Positions 26,865 through 35,031 of a DNA stretch of 64,000 nt are shown one piece after another. The notes beneath the pieces were generated by a model, which saw only the letters and a list, made by a program, of their open reading frames with translations, was not told where the DNA came from and ran no database searches. Where the stretch lies: NCBI RefSeq assembly GCF_004745635.1, contig NZ_SRLB01000007.1, positions 124,001-188,000 on the forward strand. The letters run 5' to 3'. Positions within the stretch are counted from its first letter, which is position 1; each line of letters starts with the position of its first letter. Both the position numbers and the translations under genes were made by a program. This DNA is from Methylobacterium nonmethylotrophicum. Its GTDB lineage: Bacteria; Pseudomonadota; Alphaproteobacteria; Rhizobiales; Beijerinckiaceae.

Positions 26865-27232
26865 GACAGGGTCTCCAGGATGGTGGTGGGGGATGCCGCC
26901 CAGGCCGAGCCGTCCGGCTCGAACCAGACGGTCGCGGCGGCGGTGACGACGGCGCCGGTGTCGCGGCGGCGGAAGCCGGGCTGCGCCGGGCGGTAGCCGA
27001 TCCGCACCGCGTCGGCTGCCCGAGGGGCATCGGCCAGGGTGCCCTTGATCCAGGCGTGGACGTCGCGCTGGCCGGTGCTGACGCACCGCAGACGGGCGCT
27101 CTCGCCGGCGTGGAGGACGCACCCGGCCAGCGCGAGGGACGGGGCGTGGCCGATGACGATGCCGTTGCTGCGGATCGACCACAACTTACGGCTGCGATTG
27201 TAGTACACGTGCTCGTGGGATGGCGTGGTCAT
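26861..27232 (-). CDS. Mobile-element hypothetical protein
   Basis: The 123-residue product starts MTTPSHEHVYYNRSRKLWSI and looks like a small beta-rich domain (SNGIVIGHAPSLALAG, VLHAGESARLRCV, RDVHAWIKGTL). A Pro-rich linker and a terminal AAATVWFEPDGSAW segment follow. It has no signal peptide. It is the first gene of a two-gene leftward operon with the exported protein downstream. Confidence 0.65.
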   Translation of the reverse strand: MTTPSHEHVYYNRSRKLWSIRSNGIVIGHAPSLALAGCVLHAGESARLRCVSTGQRDVHAWIKGTLADAPRAADAVRIGYRPAQPGFRRRDTGAVVTAAATVWFEPDGSAWAASPTTILETLS

Positions 27233-27376
27233 CGCGGGCGTTCCGGGAGGATGGCGACGGCGGCGCGGGGGGACGCGCCGGGGAAGGGCATGCCGGCCTG
27301 GGCGGGTCGGGGGCCCCCTATTCGGGCAGCCCCCGAGTTGGGCCGCCCTATCGGGGCGGCCGCGGCGGAGGCGACT

Positions 27377-27898
27377 TCACGCGGCATGGCGGTCATCCGG
27401 CATGTCGTCCTCGGGGGGACCGTCGGGGCCGCGCGCGAGCTCCTCCCCCATGGCCTGGTCGTACTCGTCGCCCTGTTCCTTCATGTGGAAAGCAGGGTTA
27501 GGCCGTGGCGGCGAGTTGACGGGCCCAAGTCCCTCGGACTCGCCGGCATGGAACCGGACATCGAGCCCCATGCGCGGTACGACACAGGGCAGCAACGCAT
27601 TGTCGCGTTCCTGCAGCGGCCTCGTCGCCATGGCCGTTTGCTCGGCGACGATGAGTTCGAGGGCCGCCTCCCGCGGCGACATCTGTCCGCGCGTCGCGAG
27701 TTCCATCACGCGGGTGCAGCGGCGCTTGAAGCCGGGGGCGGCCAGATCGCAGATCTCGCCCGCCTTTACGGCACTTTCGATGCGGTTGCCCGCCGCGATA
27801 TTGAAGAGGATGAGCGGCTTCAACATCTCGATGTCATCCAACGACATATTTGGCTTCTTCCTCTCAGAGAAAGGAATGGTGGCAGCTTGACTGGACAT
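27377..27898 (-). CDS. Mobile-element hypothetical protein
   Basis: The 173-residue product starts MSSQAATIPFSERKKPNMSL; a helical N-terminal half (DDIEMLKPLILFNIAAGNRI, then CTRVMELATRGQMSPREAAL) is followed by a disordered acidic C-terminus. A GGAGAC site lies about 5 bp before the ATG at 27898. An in-frame ATG at 27847 (MSLDD) is a possible later start. It overlaps the upstream gene at 28118 by 35 bp in another frame. Confidence 0.6.
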   Translation of the reverse strand: MSSQAATIPFSERKKPNMSLDDIEMLKPLILFNIAAGNRIESAVKAGEICDLAAPGFKRRCTRVMELATRGQMSPREAALELIVAEQTAMATRPLQERDNALLPCVVPRMGLDVRFHAGESEGLGPVNSPPRPNPAFHMKEQGDEYDQAMGEELARGPDGPPEDDMPDDRHAA

Positions 27899-28118
27899 AA
27901 CGTGTCTCCACTGGTTGGACATCGGGGATGGAAAGGGCGGCCTTCTCGGCGGCGAGCGCCGTCGCGAGGGCCGTGGCGGGGTCATCCAGGCCGGCCGCGA
28001 CGCGGTCGGCGAGGCGCTGGAGGATGATGCCGACGCCACCGGCGAGGACGCCGTTCGCGTCGCGGGAGCGGGCAGCCGTCCGCAGGCGGTCGGCGACCAC
28101 TTGGAATTCGGGGGGCAT
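27864..28118 (-). CDS. Small mobile-element protein
   Basis: The 84-residue product starts MPPEFQVVADRLRTAARSRD. It is Ala-rich and helical (GVGIILQRLADRVAAGLDD, then ATALATALAAEKAAL). It starts 14 bp after the AAA+ ATPase stop and its end overlaps the start of the next gene, consistent with a compact operon. Function unknown. Confidence 0.5.
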   Translation of the reverse strand: MPPEFQVVADRLRTAARSRDANGVLAGGVGIILQRLADRVAAGLDDPATALATALAAEKAALSIPDVQPVETRYVQSSCHHSFL

Positions 28119-28132
28119 GGGGCTCTCCGAGA

Positions 28133-29752
28133 TCAGTGGCGGGGCATCGCCGCGGGGCCGCCCTCGCGCGCCCGGAGCACCGTCTCGACCAAGCGGCGCA
28201 GGCGGCGGATCGAGCCACCCCGCCAAGCGTCGGCCAGGGCCGAGATTTCGTCGCCGTCGAGCTCGCCGAAGCGCTCGTCCTGTCCGGTCTCGCGGCAGAC
28301 CGCCCGGGCGAGCCGGGGCGCCAGGACGCCGAGGTGCTCCGGACCCGGCTCGGGTACCCGCACGATCTTCATGCGGTCGCGCAGGCTAGCGGGCAGCGTG
28401 TCCTCGTTCATCGTGCAGACGTAGACGAGGCCGCTGACGTCGACCGGGTGAAGCAGGAACTGCGAGTGCCAGGCACGCGCGGTCTCCGCCTCCCAGACTC
28501 CGTGCAACCCGTCGTGGAGGCGCCCACCGTTCGAGTTGCGCGAGCCCGAAGCCTTTTCCAGTTCGTCTGCCAAGATGCCGGCCGAAGTCGCCATCGCGTC
28601 CGCCAGGGCCTTCTCGGGAATGCCCAAATGAGCCGAGACCCACCTTGCGGGAGTTCCGAGGAAGGAATTCTCACTCGCAGCGTCTGCGTTGTAGCGGACG
28701 AGATGCAGGCCGCTGCTCGTAATGAGCTCCGCCGCCAGGGCCGACTTCCCACAGCCGGTCGTGCCGACGAGCCCGAGGACGCCGCCACCGAAATGCTCCC
28801 GGTTGCCCTGGAGTTCGCGGAAGGCCTCGATGGCCTCGCCCATCCATGGGAACGCCTCAAGCCGCTCCCGTGTCCACGCCGACCAGTCCCGCGGAACCGG
28901 GACGTGGCGCAGGTGCGCCCCCAGGGCCAGCCCGAGGGCCGCCTTGATGTCCCGGCGCAGGTCGGGCTTGTGCCGCTCGACAATCGTCTCCGGGAAGATG
29001 ACCGCGCCGGGGCCGGCGGGCTCCGCCACCTCGCCGACCGGCTCGGCCTTGGGGCGCGGCCGCGGCGGGGGAGCCTGGCGCCAGCGCACGATACCGGCGC
29101 GGTCCTCCTCGATGTCGAGCCGCTCCTCCTCGTCGAGGGGCGCGGCCGCCGCCGCGGCCGGCGTGGTCCCGGGCAGGTGCTCCAGCCCGAGCGCGAGCGC
29201 CGCCGGGACGACGAGGCAGACGTCGCGCGTCGAGAAGTCGTTCGGCATCGCGAAGTGCGGATGGGCGTCCGTCATCAACGCCAGCCCGTACGCGACGTAG
29301 TGGATGGCGTCTCCCGGCGGCGACAAGCGCGCCATATCGATGAGGGCGTCCTGGGCGTAGGGCTTCGCCATCAGCGCGCCGTACGACACGCCGTAGTAGG
29401 CCAGGCGAGCCAGGGCCCCCGGCATCAGGGGGCGGTCGAAGCCGTCGTCGTCGACGAGGACGTCATGGCCGAGGCGGAGGTAGTCGACGATGCGCTCGGA
29501 GAGCATCTCCTTGGCGGCGGGCGTTTCGCCGGCATTGCGGCAGTCGGCGAACGACCTCTCGACACCGCGGAGGAACGGCAGGACAACGGGGTCGGTCCAT
29601 GACCTGGTCGCGATGTCGAGCTCGGGCCCGGTCGCCAGCGTGTGGCGGACCCAAGCGGCGCCGTCCTGGGCGACGCTGTCGGCGATGAGGGATGCGGTGC
29701 AGGCATAGAGCTCGCGCGTCGGCGCGAAAGCCGCCCTGAGGGGCTTCTTCAT
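28133..29752 (-). CDS. AAA+ ATPase of the mobile element
   Basis: The 539-residue protein has a helical N-terminal domain (1-250) without recognised motifs, and a C-terminal AAA+ module. Walker A is GTTGCGKS (330-337), Walker B ILADELEK (393-400), the sensor-1 Asn is in VCTMNEDTLP (449), and the arginine finger region is SLRDRMK (457-462). The ADELEKA and NEDTLP features recall Lon/MCM-type AAA modules, but no protease domain is present. It may load or remodel protein or DNA complexes during replication or transfer of the element. It leads the leftward operon that continues with the genes at 28118 and 27898. Confidence 0.75.
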   Translation of the reverse strand: MKKPLRAAFAPTRELYACTASLIADSVAQDGAAWVRHTLATGPELDIATRSWTDPVVLPFLRGVERSFADCRNAGETPAAKEMLSERIVDYLRLGHDVLVDDDGFDRPLMPGALARLAYYGVSYGALMAKPYAQDALIDMARLSPPGDAIHYVAYGLALMTDAHPHFAMPNDFSTRDVCLVVPAALALGLEHLPGTTPAAAAAAPLDEEERLDIEEDRAGIVRWRQAPPPRPRPKAEPVGEVAEPAGPGAVIFPETIVERHKPDLRRDIKAALGLALGAHLRHVPVPRDWSAWTRERLEAFPWMGEAIEAFRELQGNREHFGGGVLGLVGTTGCGKSALAAELITSSGLHLVRYNADAASENSFLGTPARWVSAHLGIPEKALADAMATSAGILADELEKASGSRNSNGGRLHDGLHGVWEAETARAWHSQFLLHPVDVSGLVYVCTMNEDTLPASLRDRMKIVRVPEPGPEHLGVLAPRLARAVCRETGQDERFGELDGDEISALADAWRGGSIRRLRRLVETVLRAREGGPAAMPRH

Positions 29753-29841
29753 TTTCGGAAGACACCGTGTTGGCCTTGGCGCGAAACGAGTTCGTCACCC
29801 AGGCTAGGGATGCTCCCCTTAGCACCCTATTCGTTAAAGGA

Positions 29842-30393
29842 TTATGAGTCCGATCTTTCTTCCCGGTCGCGTCTGAGCATCGCGAGCGTTTTTCCCTGCC
29901 TGACCTCGCGGAGCAGGGCGAACGCGTTGTCGGCAGCCATCTCGGCGTCGGCGAGGTTCTCGTGCGGGTGTGCACTGGTGTTGCTTTGGGTGCCGAACCG
30001 GTCGGCATAGAACGCGATGGCCGACAGCAGGGCGCCCATGCCGGGGGCATCGTAATCCTTCGCCGCGAAGGCCAGGGACCTGAGCACGACGGGGTTCAGG
30101 CCCTTCTTGGCGATCTTGTCCGGCTGCGTGGTGCGTCGGTTCAGGCCGAACGCGAGCGGGAAGGCGTTCGTCCACCCCCCCGGCCAGACCTTGATGGCCG
30201 CGGCCGCGACGGCGTCGACGAGAGCCGCGTTGACCTCGGCCGGGTCGAGCGGTTGCGGCTCCCCGTCCCCGAGGAGGAACGGCCGCCTCTCTGGGTCATA
30301 GGCGAGCGCCTGGCTGCCGACGCGCCCGACGATGGTCCATCCAACGGGGCACGGCCACAGGTCGGCTGGCAGGTATTCGAGCACGATCTCCAT
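29842..30393 (-). CDS. Mobile-element hypothetical protein
   Basis: The 183-residue product starts MEIVLEYLPADLWPCPVGWT. It has an N-terminal beta region and a C-terminal helical half (GALLSAIAFYADRFGTQSNT, then AEMAADNAFALLREVRQGK). The ATG at 30393 is the last sensible start; a much longer frame upstream is antisense to other genes. It is divergent from the XRE regulator, sharing the 138-bp gap 30394-30531, so the regulator may control it. Confidence 0.6.
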   Translation of the reverse strand: MEIVLEYLPADLWPCPVGWTIVGRVGSQALAYDPERRPFLLGDGEPQPLDPAEVNAALVDAVAAAAIKVWPGGWTNAFPLAFGLNRRTTQPDKIAKKGLNPVVLRSLAFAAKDYDAPGMGALLSAIAFYADRFGTQSNTSAHPHENLADAEMAADNAFALLREVRQGKTLAMLRRDREERSDS

Positions 30394-30531
30394 GCCCGCC
30401 GGGATAGCACGGCCGGCGGCCGGCGTAGTTAACGACGATGGTCGCTTTCGAGGCCTGGCGGTAGCCTGGGAGCCATTCCGAGGTCGCATAAACGCGTCAC
30501 CGGTTTTGCCCTCGCGCTCTGCGGGTCGAGA

Positions 30532-30852
30532 ATGGGTGTCGCGTATATGAGCCAAATCGACCTCGTCGAACTCGGCATCCGCGTTAAGGAAGCGCGGCGC
30601 GAGCGAGGCCTGACGCAGGGCCAGGTGGCCGTGATGATCGGCTCCAGCCGGTCGAGGGTCATCGCGTTCGAGAACGGGTATGCGCCCGACATAAGCATCA
30701 ACACCGTCATCCACATGCTGAATGCCGTGGGGCTGGACTTCCGCTTGTCGACGTTCAACGACGGGTGCCCGACGCTCGACGACCTTCAGGCGGAGCAGGC
30801 CGAAGAGGACGCCCGGAACGCGCGCCGCGGGCTGCCCCAGCCGCGCTGGTAG
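30532..30852 (+). CDS. XRE-family (HipB-like) transcriptional regulator
   Basis: The 106-residue protein has a single HTH_XRE domain (about 12-70): LGIRVKEARRERGLTQGQVA as helices 1-2 and a recognition helix near SSRSRVIAFENGY. A strand LDFRLSTF then resembles HipB-type dimerisation. The C-terminus is acidic and short. Start may be ATG 30532 or 30547 (MSQID). No HipA-like toxin follows; the next genes are small unknowns. It probably regulates the element, including the divergent gene at 30393. Confidence 0.8.
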   Translation: MGVAYMSQIDLVELGIRVKEARRERGLTQGQVAVMIGSSRSRVIAFENGYAPDISINTVIHMLNAVGLDFRLSTFNDGCPTLDDLQAEQAEEDARNARRGLPQPRW

Positions 30853-30922
30853 CCCCCCTGCGGCGTCCCTCCCCGAATCGCGCAATCCCCGCAGAATCCC
30901 GGGGGGGGGACCGGGGATCGAC

Positions 30923-31186
30923 ATGCTGACGGACACGGAACTGGACGAGCTCGCGCGCGCCGTCGCCGGGCTCGGGGACGAGGATGCCGGGCGCCTGGAA
31001 GGGGCGGTCCGGGAGCGCCGCCGGGCCAAGGCCGAGGCGGAGCGCATCGCCAGGCTGCGGGCGATGAACGACCACGACGTCATCGGCGAGGTCATGACGA
31101 GCGCCGTCGAGTACCCGGAGCGGTGGGACAGCGACGTCGCCCTGCAGGTGCTCCGCGACGCCGGGTTCGTGCGGGTGCCGCCGTAG
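30923..31186 (+). CDS. Small helical mobile-element protein
   Basis: The 87-residue product starts MLTDTELDELARAVAGLGDE, has a basic coiled-coil stretch (RLEGAVRERRRAKAEAERIARL) and ends with DVALQVLRDAGFVRVPP. The start follows a GGGG-rich stretch 10 bp upstream. It heads a rightward series of very short genes (31229, 31424, 31553). Confidence 0.65.
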   Translation: MLTDTELDELARAVAGLGDEDAGRLEGAVRERRRAKAEAERIARLRAMNDHDVIGEVMTSAVEYPERWDSDVALQVLRDAGFVRVPP

Positions 31187-31228
31187 CCGCCGGCGGCCTT
31201 CCGCTTCCGGGACGTCCCGATCCGGACC

Positions 31229-31420
31229 ATGGCAGACGGCGTGGCCGCCTGCGGGTCGTGGGAGGCGTTCTGCGACCAGATCGCCTCGTGCGCCGTCCAC
31301 GAGATGGGCCCTTTCGAAGCATCCAAGCTCCTCGCCCATGTCGCGGCCCTCGTCCCCGACGAGATGCGGGACGCGCACCGGGCGGAGATGCTGCAGCGCC
31401 TCGCCGGGCGGAGGTCCTGA
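31229..31420 (+). CDS. Small mobile-element protein
   Basis: The 63-residue product starts MADGVAACGSWEAFCDQIAS and is helical (FEASKLLAHVAALVPDEMRDAHRAEML). Three Cys residues are clustered near the N-terminus. It ends 3 bp before the GTG of the next small gene. Unknown function. Confidence 0.6.
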   Translation: MADGVAACGSWEAFCDQIASCAVHEMGPFEASKLLAHVAALVPDEMRDAHRAEMLQRLAGRRS

Positions 31421-31423
31421 GCC

Positions 31424-31549
31424 GTGACGTTCGTCTACGACATCGGCGACATCATCGGTCTTACGGGCCTCGTCGTGGGGCTCACCGCCATTGGCTTTGC
31501 GAAGGCGGTCGAAGGCCTGCGCACCCGCCGCGCGCGTCGGAGGGCCTGA
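31424..31549 (+). CDS. 41-residue single-pass membrane protein
   Basis: A GTG-TGA frame encodes 41 residues: a short acidic start (VTFVYDIGDI), one hydrophobic helix (IGLTGLVVGLTAIGFA) and a highly basic end (LRTRRARRRA). The layout fits a small inner-membrane protein with a cytosolic basic tail. It lies 3 bp after one gene and 3 bp before the next, which supports translation in an operon. Confidence 0.6.
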   Translation: MTFVYDIGDIIGLTGLVVGLTAIGFAKAVEGLRTRRARRRA

Positions 31550-31552
31550 GCC

Positions 31553-31861
31553 ATGTGCCACACCTGCTTCCTGCGGGATCGCGCGGAGTTCGGCGCCGCC
31601 GAGATCACGCCCGCCGTCGTCGAGGCCGCCCGGCTCTCCTACGACGCGAACCCCTGCGGGCCTCTCCACATCATGGTCGACGACTACGGCGTCGAGGACA
31701 CCAGCATCGCCTTCTGCGCGTTGCGCGTCGGCGAGCGATGGGCGGAGGCTGACCGGGCCTGCCTGGCGGCGTTCCAGACGCTCAGGGGACGCATGGACGG
31801 GCTGGCAGAACGGTGCACGAGCGCATTTGCCGGGCGCGGGACGAGGCGGTCGCGAACCTGA
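31553..31861 (+). CDS. Small mobile-element protein
   Basis: The 102-residue product starts MCHTCFLRDRAEFGAAEITP. It has an N-terminal CxxC pair that could bind zinc, two more Cys residues, and a helical centre (PAVVEAARLSYDA; ADRACLAAFQTLRGRM). The C-terminal ~15 residues read as low-complexity Arg/Thr. It starts 3 bp after the small membrane protein gene. Confidence 0.6.
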   Translation: MCHTCFLRDRAEFGAAEITPAVVEAARLSYDANPCGPLHIMVDDYGVEDTSIAFCALRVGERWAEADRACLAAFQTLRGRMDGLAERCTSAFAGRGTRRSRT

Positions 31862-31974
31862 AGAAGGCGACAGACGCTCTCGGCCGAGCGCGCCGCAGGC
31901 GAGAAGAGCGTCTCATCGTTCCTGCTGGCCGAGTTCGTCGGCAAGCTCAGCAAGGGGAGGCTATGAGCGAATAG
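31813..31974 (+). pseudogene. Possible frameshifted coiled-coil small gene
   Basis: From GTG 31813 one frame gives VHERICRARDEAVANLKKATDAL. Shifting by one base near 31880 continues as SAERAAGEKSVSSFLLAEFV, then GKLSKGRL and a TGA just before 31970. The two halves make a coherent helical protein of about 50 residues, whereas the unshifted frame ends in Arg/Gln-rich sequence. It may be a frameshifted or recently broken gene; it overlaps the end of the previous one. Confidence 0.3.
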
Positions 31975-32203
31975 CACACGGGGCCTGAGCCATTCGTGCA
32001 GATCGGCGAAGACGTCTTCGTCACGGACTACGATTGGCGGAACCCCTGATGGCTTGGCCTGGATCATGGCTGTTCCACGACATTGCCAAGGACCGCCTCC
32101 TGTTGCCACTGAGCTCTACGCGATGCCTTCCACTACGAATGGGATCCCATGGCGTCGCACCCCGGCGAGCTATGGGGTTCCGTTCGTTGTCTGGTAAGCA
32201 AAC

Positions 32204-33214
32204 ATGGCCTACGCTCAACCGTGGGTCGGACATCATACTGTGGACGCATATCTCGACATCGCCCAAGAGGTCCTACGGTCAGAACGGCGCCCAATGACGC
32301 CGCGCGCAATCATGGCCGTCGCATATCAATACGGGATTGTCGAGCACAGACTATACGGAAAAACACAGCATAAGACACTCGGCGCAAGATTAAGCGTCGA
32401 CATTGTTCAAAGATCTGAACGTAGCCTTTTTTTCAGGCCGGCGCCCGGCCGCTTTTTCCTGCGTGAATTCCTCACTGATACGTCGATTCCTGAGGAACAT
32501 CGGCGCCCAATTCCGACGAGGCGTCGCTTCAGAGAGCTCGTCATGGGGCCAGCTCTTGCTTTGGACAAGAGCGACTTGGCAGGTAAGGTATCCGAGGGTC
32601 AGCCCATAGCCCCCAATGTAATATTTGAATTATTACGGAGCGATAATTATCATTACGAGGATCCTCGCCGACGCTCCGATGGAAGTGTATTCTTCAGAGC
32701 TTTCGTGTGCGTCCAGCGCAACAAAGAAATTCTCACGTATAGGCTAGGCCGCTACCGAGAGAGCCGCGATGCGTTCATGCATAAGCGGTGTGTCGGATTT
32801 GCCACTCTTGTGCATGACTTCGAACACACCCTTTTCACGCGGTCCGATCTCGGTATAGTTGAATCGGGTGTACGGGCCACGAAGGTAGACCTTGACATAC
32901 CTGATGTGCCCTCCGATGCGCCTGGCGGCAGAATAGATGCCGCGTTATCTCATTTTATTTGGTGCTCAGGACCCAATGGTGGGGACCTGCTTGCCGTTAT
33001 CTGCTTCGAATGCCCACCTTGGTTCGAGCCGACCAGAAGAAGGCTAGCCTTAAATGACGTGAGCTGGCTCGAAGAGCCTGGATCCGTCAACAACATAGAA
33101 GACTTCGACCCCTGGTCGCAAAAAGTGCTCGCGAGTGTACTCGCAGGAAAATTATGCAAGGGAGGTCGGGTTGCGCGTACCAAGGAAGGTTATTCTCGAA
33201 CGAGTCGAGAGTGA
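32204..33214 (+). CDS. HARE-HTH and Nudix-like domain protein, putative defence sensor/regulator
   Basis: The 336-residue protein has an N-terminal HARE-HTH winged-helix-like domain (about 13-90: VDAYLDIAQEVLRSERRPMT, then ending with GRFFLREFL). This domain is known from restriction enzymes and chromatin proteins. Residues about 160-310 resemble a Nudix-like fold: ILTYRLGRYRESRD, RCVGFATLVHDFEHTLF and GVRATKVDLDIP occupy the places of the usual YRR, GGHV and RExxEE motifs. The catalytic Glu residues are not present, so it probably binds rather than hydrolyses a nucleotide-like ligand. GC is well below the neighbours. It overlaps the next gene, forming a two-gene cassette. Confidence 0.65.
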   Translation: MAYAQPWVGHHTVDAYLDIAQEVLRSERRPMTPRAIMAVAYQYGIVEHRLYGKTQHKTLGARLSVDIVQRSERSLFFRPAPGRFFLREFLTDTSIPEEHRRPIPTRRRFRELVMGPALALDKSDLAGKVSEGQPIAPNVIFELLRSDNYHYEDPRRRSDGSVFFRAFVCVQRNKEILTYRLGRYRESRDAFMHKRCVGFATLVHDFEHTLFTRSDLGIVESGVRATKVDLDIPDVPSDAPGGRIDAALSHFIWCSGPNGGDLLAVICFECPPWFEPTRRRLALNDVSWLEEPGSVNNIEDFDPWSQKVLASVLAGKLCKGGRVARTKEGYSRTSRE

Positions 33215-34637
33215 CTATCTACGCGCCCAAATCGATCACCACGACAACACTCGAATAAAAAGTGCTCTCCAGAGCCTTTGTAAGGCATATAGGCGAGGTG
33301 TCAGTATCCGACCAGATCAGCTTATTGGTGTCGTAAACTCTGTCACAGGCACGGCCTATCGCGACACCATCGATGAGAAGGTCAGGAGATGGGTCCTGAA
33401 CACCTTGGCTCGCATTGCAAAGGAGCCCATTGCTCTTCCAGCAGTCCTTTACCTACTAGACAGGCATCCAGGCGAGCCACAAACAGTCGCATCTGGCATT
33501 GCCGCTGTCTACAAGCTCTGCAGGCGAGATAAGGCAAATGATGTTCTGAAGCGACTAAATTTCGATCCACAAATGCGAACTTTGGCAGCACTGCAACATG
33601 TGCCAGCACGAGACTTGGATCTTGGATCATTGCCTATCGATGTCGATGGTGCTACGCCAGATGTATTAAGGCTTGCCCTTCTCGTCGTCGGTCTTGGCCG
33701 GTCGCCCGAGAATCTGCTCAATCCGCGTCATAGCGACGGCGAGATGGTGCGAGCACTGGGACGGCATGAAGACCCGATCGTCTCTCAGTATACCGTTTGG
33801 GCTATTACCGAGAACGACAAGCTTGGTTTAGCTCATTTGGGCGTGCCGCTTCAGGATATTGAGGGCCAGCCTGATAATGTCAGAGCCTGGATGTTCCAGT
33901 TGCTAGCTATGGAGGCAACCGATCACCAGCCGCATTGGGAGATAATTCGCCTGGGGATTGATGATCCTGCCGCCGAGGCGCGCAAGGGCCTGGCTCAAGG
34001 GCTGGCGCATTCCTTCGTCGATGTGTTCGAGCCCTGGGTGATGGAATGGATCACGACTGAGACGGATCCGGAAGTCAGCCAGCATCTCCTGGGACACATC
34101 GTCCGCCAGGCAGCGCATAGTCCTACATATGAAGCTTATGCGCTTGAAATATACGAGGCAGAGGCCGAAGGTTCAATGCTCAGGCAGAGCATGCAGGCAA
34201 ATGCCATACAGACACCCATATACACCAAGTTCAAACGCTTGGATGCAGGCACGCCAGACTTATTTAGCGGCGGAGGAAATGTCACGATGGTCAAGAATCA
34301 ATTCAACATTGGCAGTGTGCAAGGTGGCGCCGTTGCTGTTGGAGATGGAGCGGCAACAAACTACGGAACGACGAACGTTCAAGTCCTGAGCCCTCAGAAG
34401 ATTGAACAAGTACAGGGAGAACTTGCACGGCTCGAAGCAGCTGTTCATGGCTCCGAGCTTAATGCCGAGCAAAAATCGACTGCCTTGGAACACGTCAATG
34501 CGGCCAAGGCCGATCCGACTCCAGTCAAGATCGGCAAGGTCATTGAATACGCGGGCCACCTTGGGACGGTTGTGGAGGCGGGGAAGACGTTGGCCCCGTA
34601 CGCAATGGCGTTGGGCTCGCTGATCGGGCTTTCCTGA
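33171..34637 (+). CDS. Helical-repeat protein with Gly-rich and hydrophobic C-terminus, putative effector
   Basis: The 488-residue product has an N-terminal region (about 15-345) of repeated paired helices resembling HEAT-like repeats (WVLNTLARIAKEPIALPAVL; RAWMFQLLAME; HLLGHIVRQAAH). A Gly-rich beta segment follows near 370-395 (NQFNIGSVQGGAVAVGDGA), then a helix with LARLEAAVHG and a hydrophobic terminal stretch (YAMALGSLIGLS). Similar Gly-rich plus helical tails occur on multi-domain bacterial conflict proteins. I chose TTG 33171 because GGGAGG lies 5 bp upstream; GTG 33135 is the alternative. The gene overlaps the HARE gene and ends at a strong terminator. A membrane-acting effector is inference. 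Confidence 0.6.
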   Translation: MRVPRKVILERVESDYLRAQIDHHDNTRIKSALQSLCKAYRRGVSIRPDQLIGVVNSVTGTAYRDTIDEKVRRWVLNTLARIAKEPIALPAVLYLLDRHPGEPQTVASGIAAVYKLCRRDKANDVLKRLNFDPQMRTLAALQHVPARDLDLGSLPIDVDGATPDVLRLALLVVGLGRSPENLLNPRHSDGEMVRALGRHEDPIVSQYTVWAITENDKLGLAHLGVPLQDIEGQPDNVRAWMFQLLAMEATDHQPHWEIIRLGIDDPAAEARKGLAQGLAHSFVDVFEPWVMEWITTETDPEVSQHLLGHIVRQAAHSPTYEAYALEIYEAEAEGSMLRQSMQANAIQTPIYTKFKRLDAGTPDLFSGGGNVTMVKNQFNIGSVQGGAVAVGDGAATNYGTTNVQVLSPQKIEQVQGELARLEAAVHGSELNAEQKSTALEHVNAAKADPTPVKIGKVIEYAGHLGTVVEAGKTLAPYAMALGSLIGLS

Positions 34638-34644
34638 AGCCGTC

Positions 34645-34685
34645 GCGAATCCCCCCGGGCGTGCCCGGGGGGATTCGCTTTCTGA
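34645..34685 (+). terminator. Strong terminator after the two-gene cassette
   Basis: A perfect 16-bp inverted repeat (GCGAATCCCCCCGGGC and its complement) at 34645-34678 with a 2-nt centre is followed by TTTCT. It begins 7 bp after the stop of the helical-repeat gene. Confidence 0.8.
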
Positions 34686-35031
34686 GCGGGCGGATCAGGC
34701 GGCGCGGGCGGCCGCAGCCTCCCCTTGCGGCCAACCCCTGAAACGAGAGCAAGTCCCAAAGGGGCCGTCCGGCCCTGCGGCCTCAGGGCGAAGCTCTTGG
34801 GGGATACCCTACCACTCGTCCGAGGGGACCGTGTCCGTAGGCCCGATGGCGCCGGCTCTCCCACGCCCGGGGTCCCGGCGGTAGTGGTGCCGTCTCTCCG
34901 GCTGTCACCCAACCGCATGGCGTTGTCGAGGCGTGCCAGAGCGTCCTCCGCTCCCCCCTCGCCGGTGCGTGACGAGGGGCTTGCCATCCCGCATTCGGGG
35001 AAGATCGCCCTCGAATCGGGGTCCGTAAGGG
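34686..35031. other. Intergenic region of the mobile element
   Basis: About 350 bp of GC-rich DNA between the terminator and the convergent membrane protein gene. No supported gene. Confidence 0.35.

Noticed and set aside
30532-31186. HipAB-type toxin-antitoxin pair
   Set aside because: The XRE protein resembles HipB, but the following gene encodes an 87-residue helical protein without any kinase motif.
32034-32297. 87-codon rightward frame before the HARE-HTH gene
   Set aside because: It overlaps the start of the HARE-HTH gene, lacks a ribosome binding site and reads as low-quality mixed sequence.
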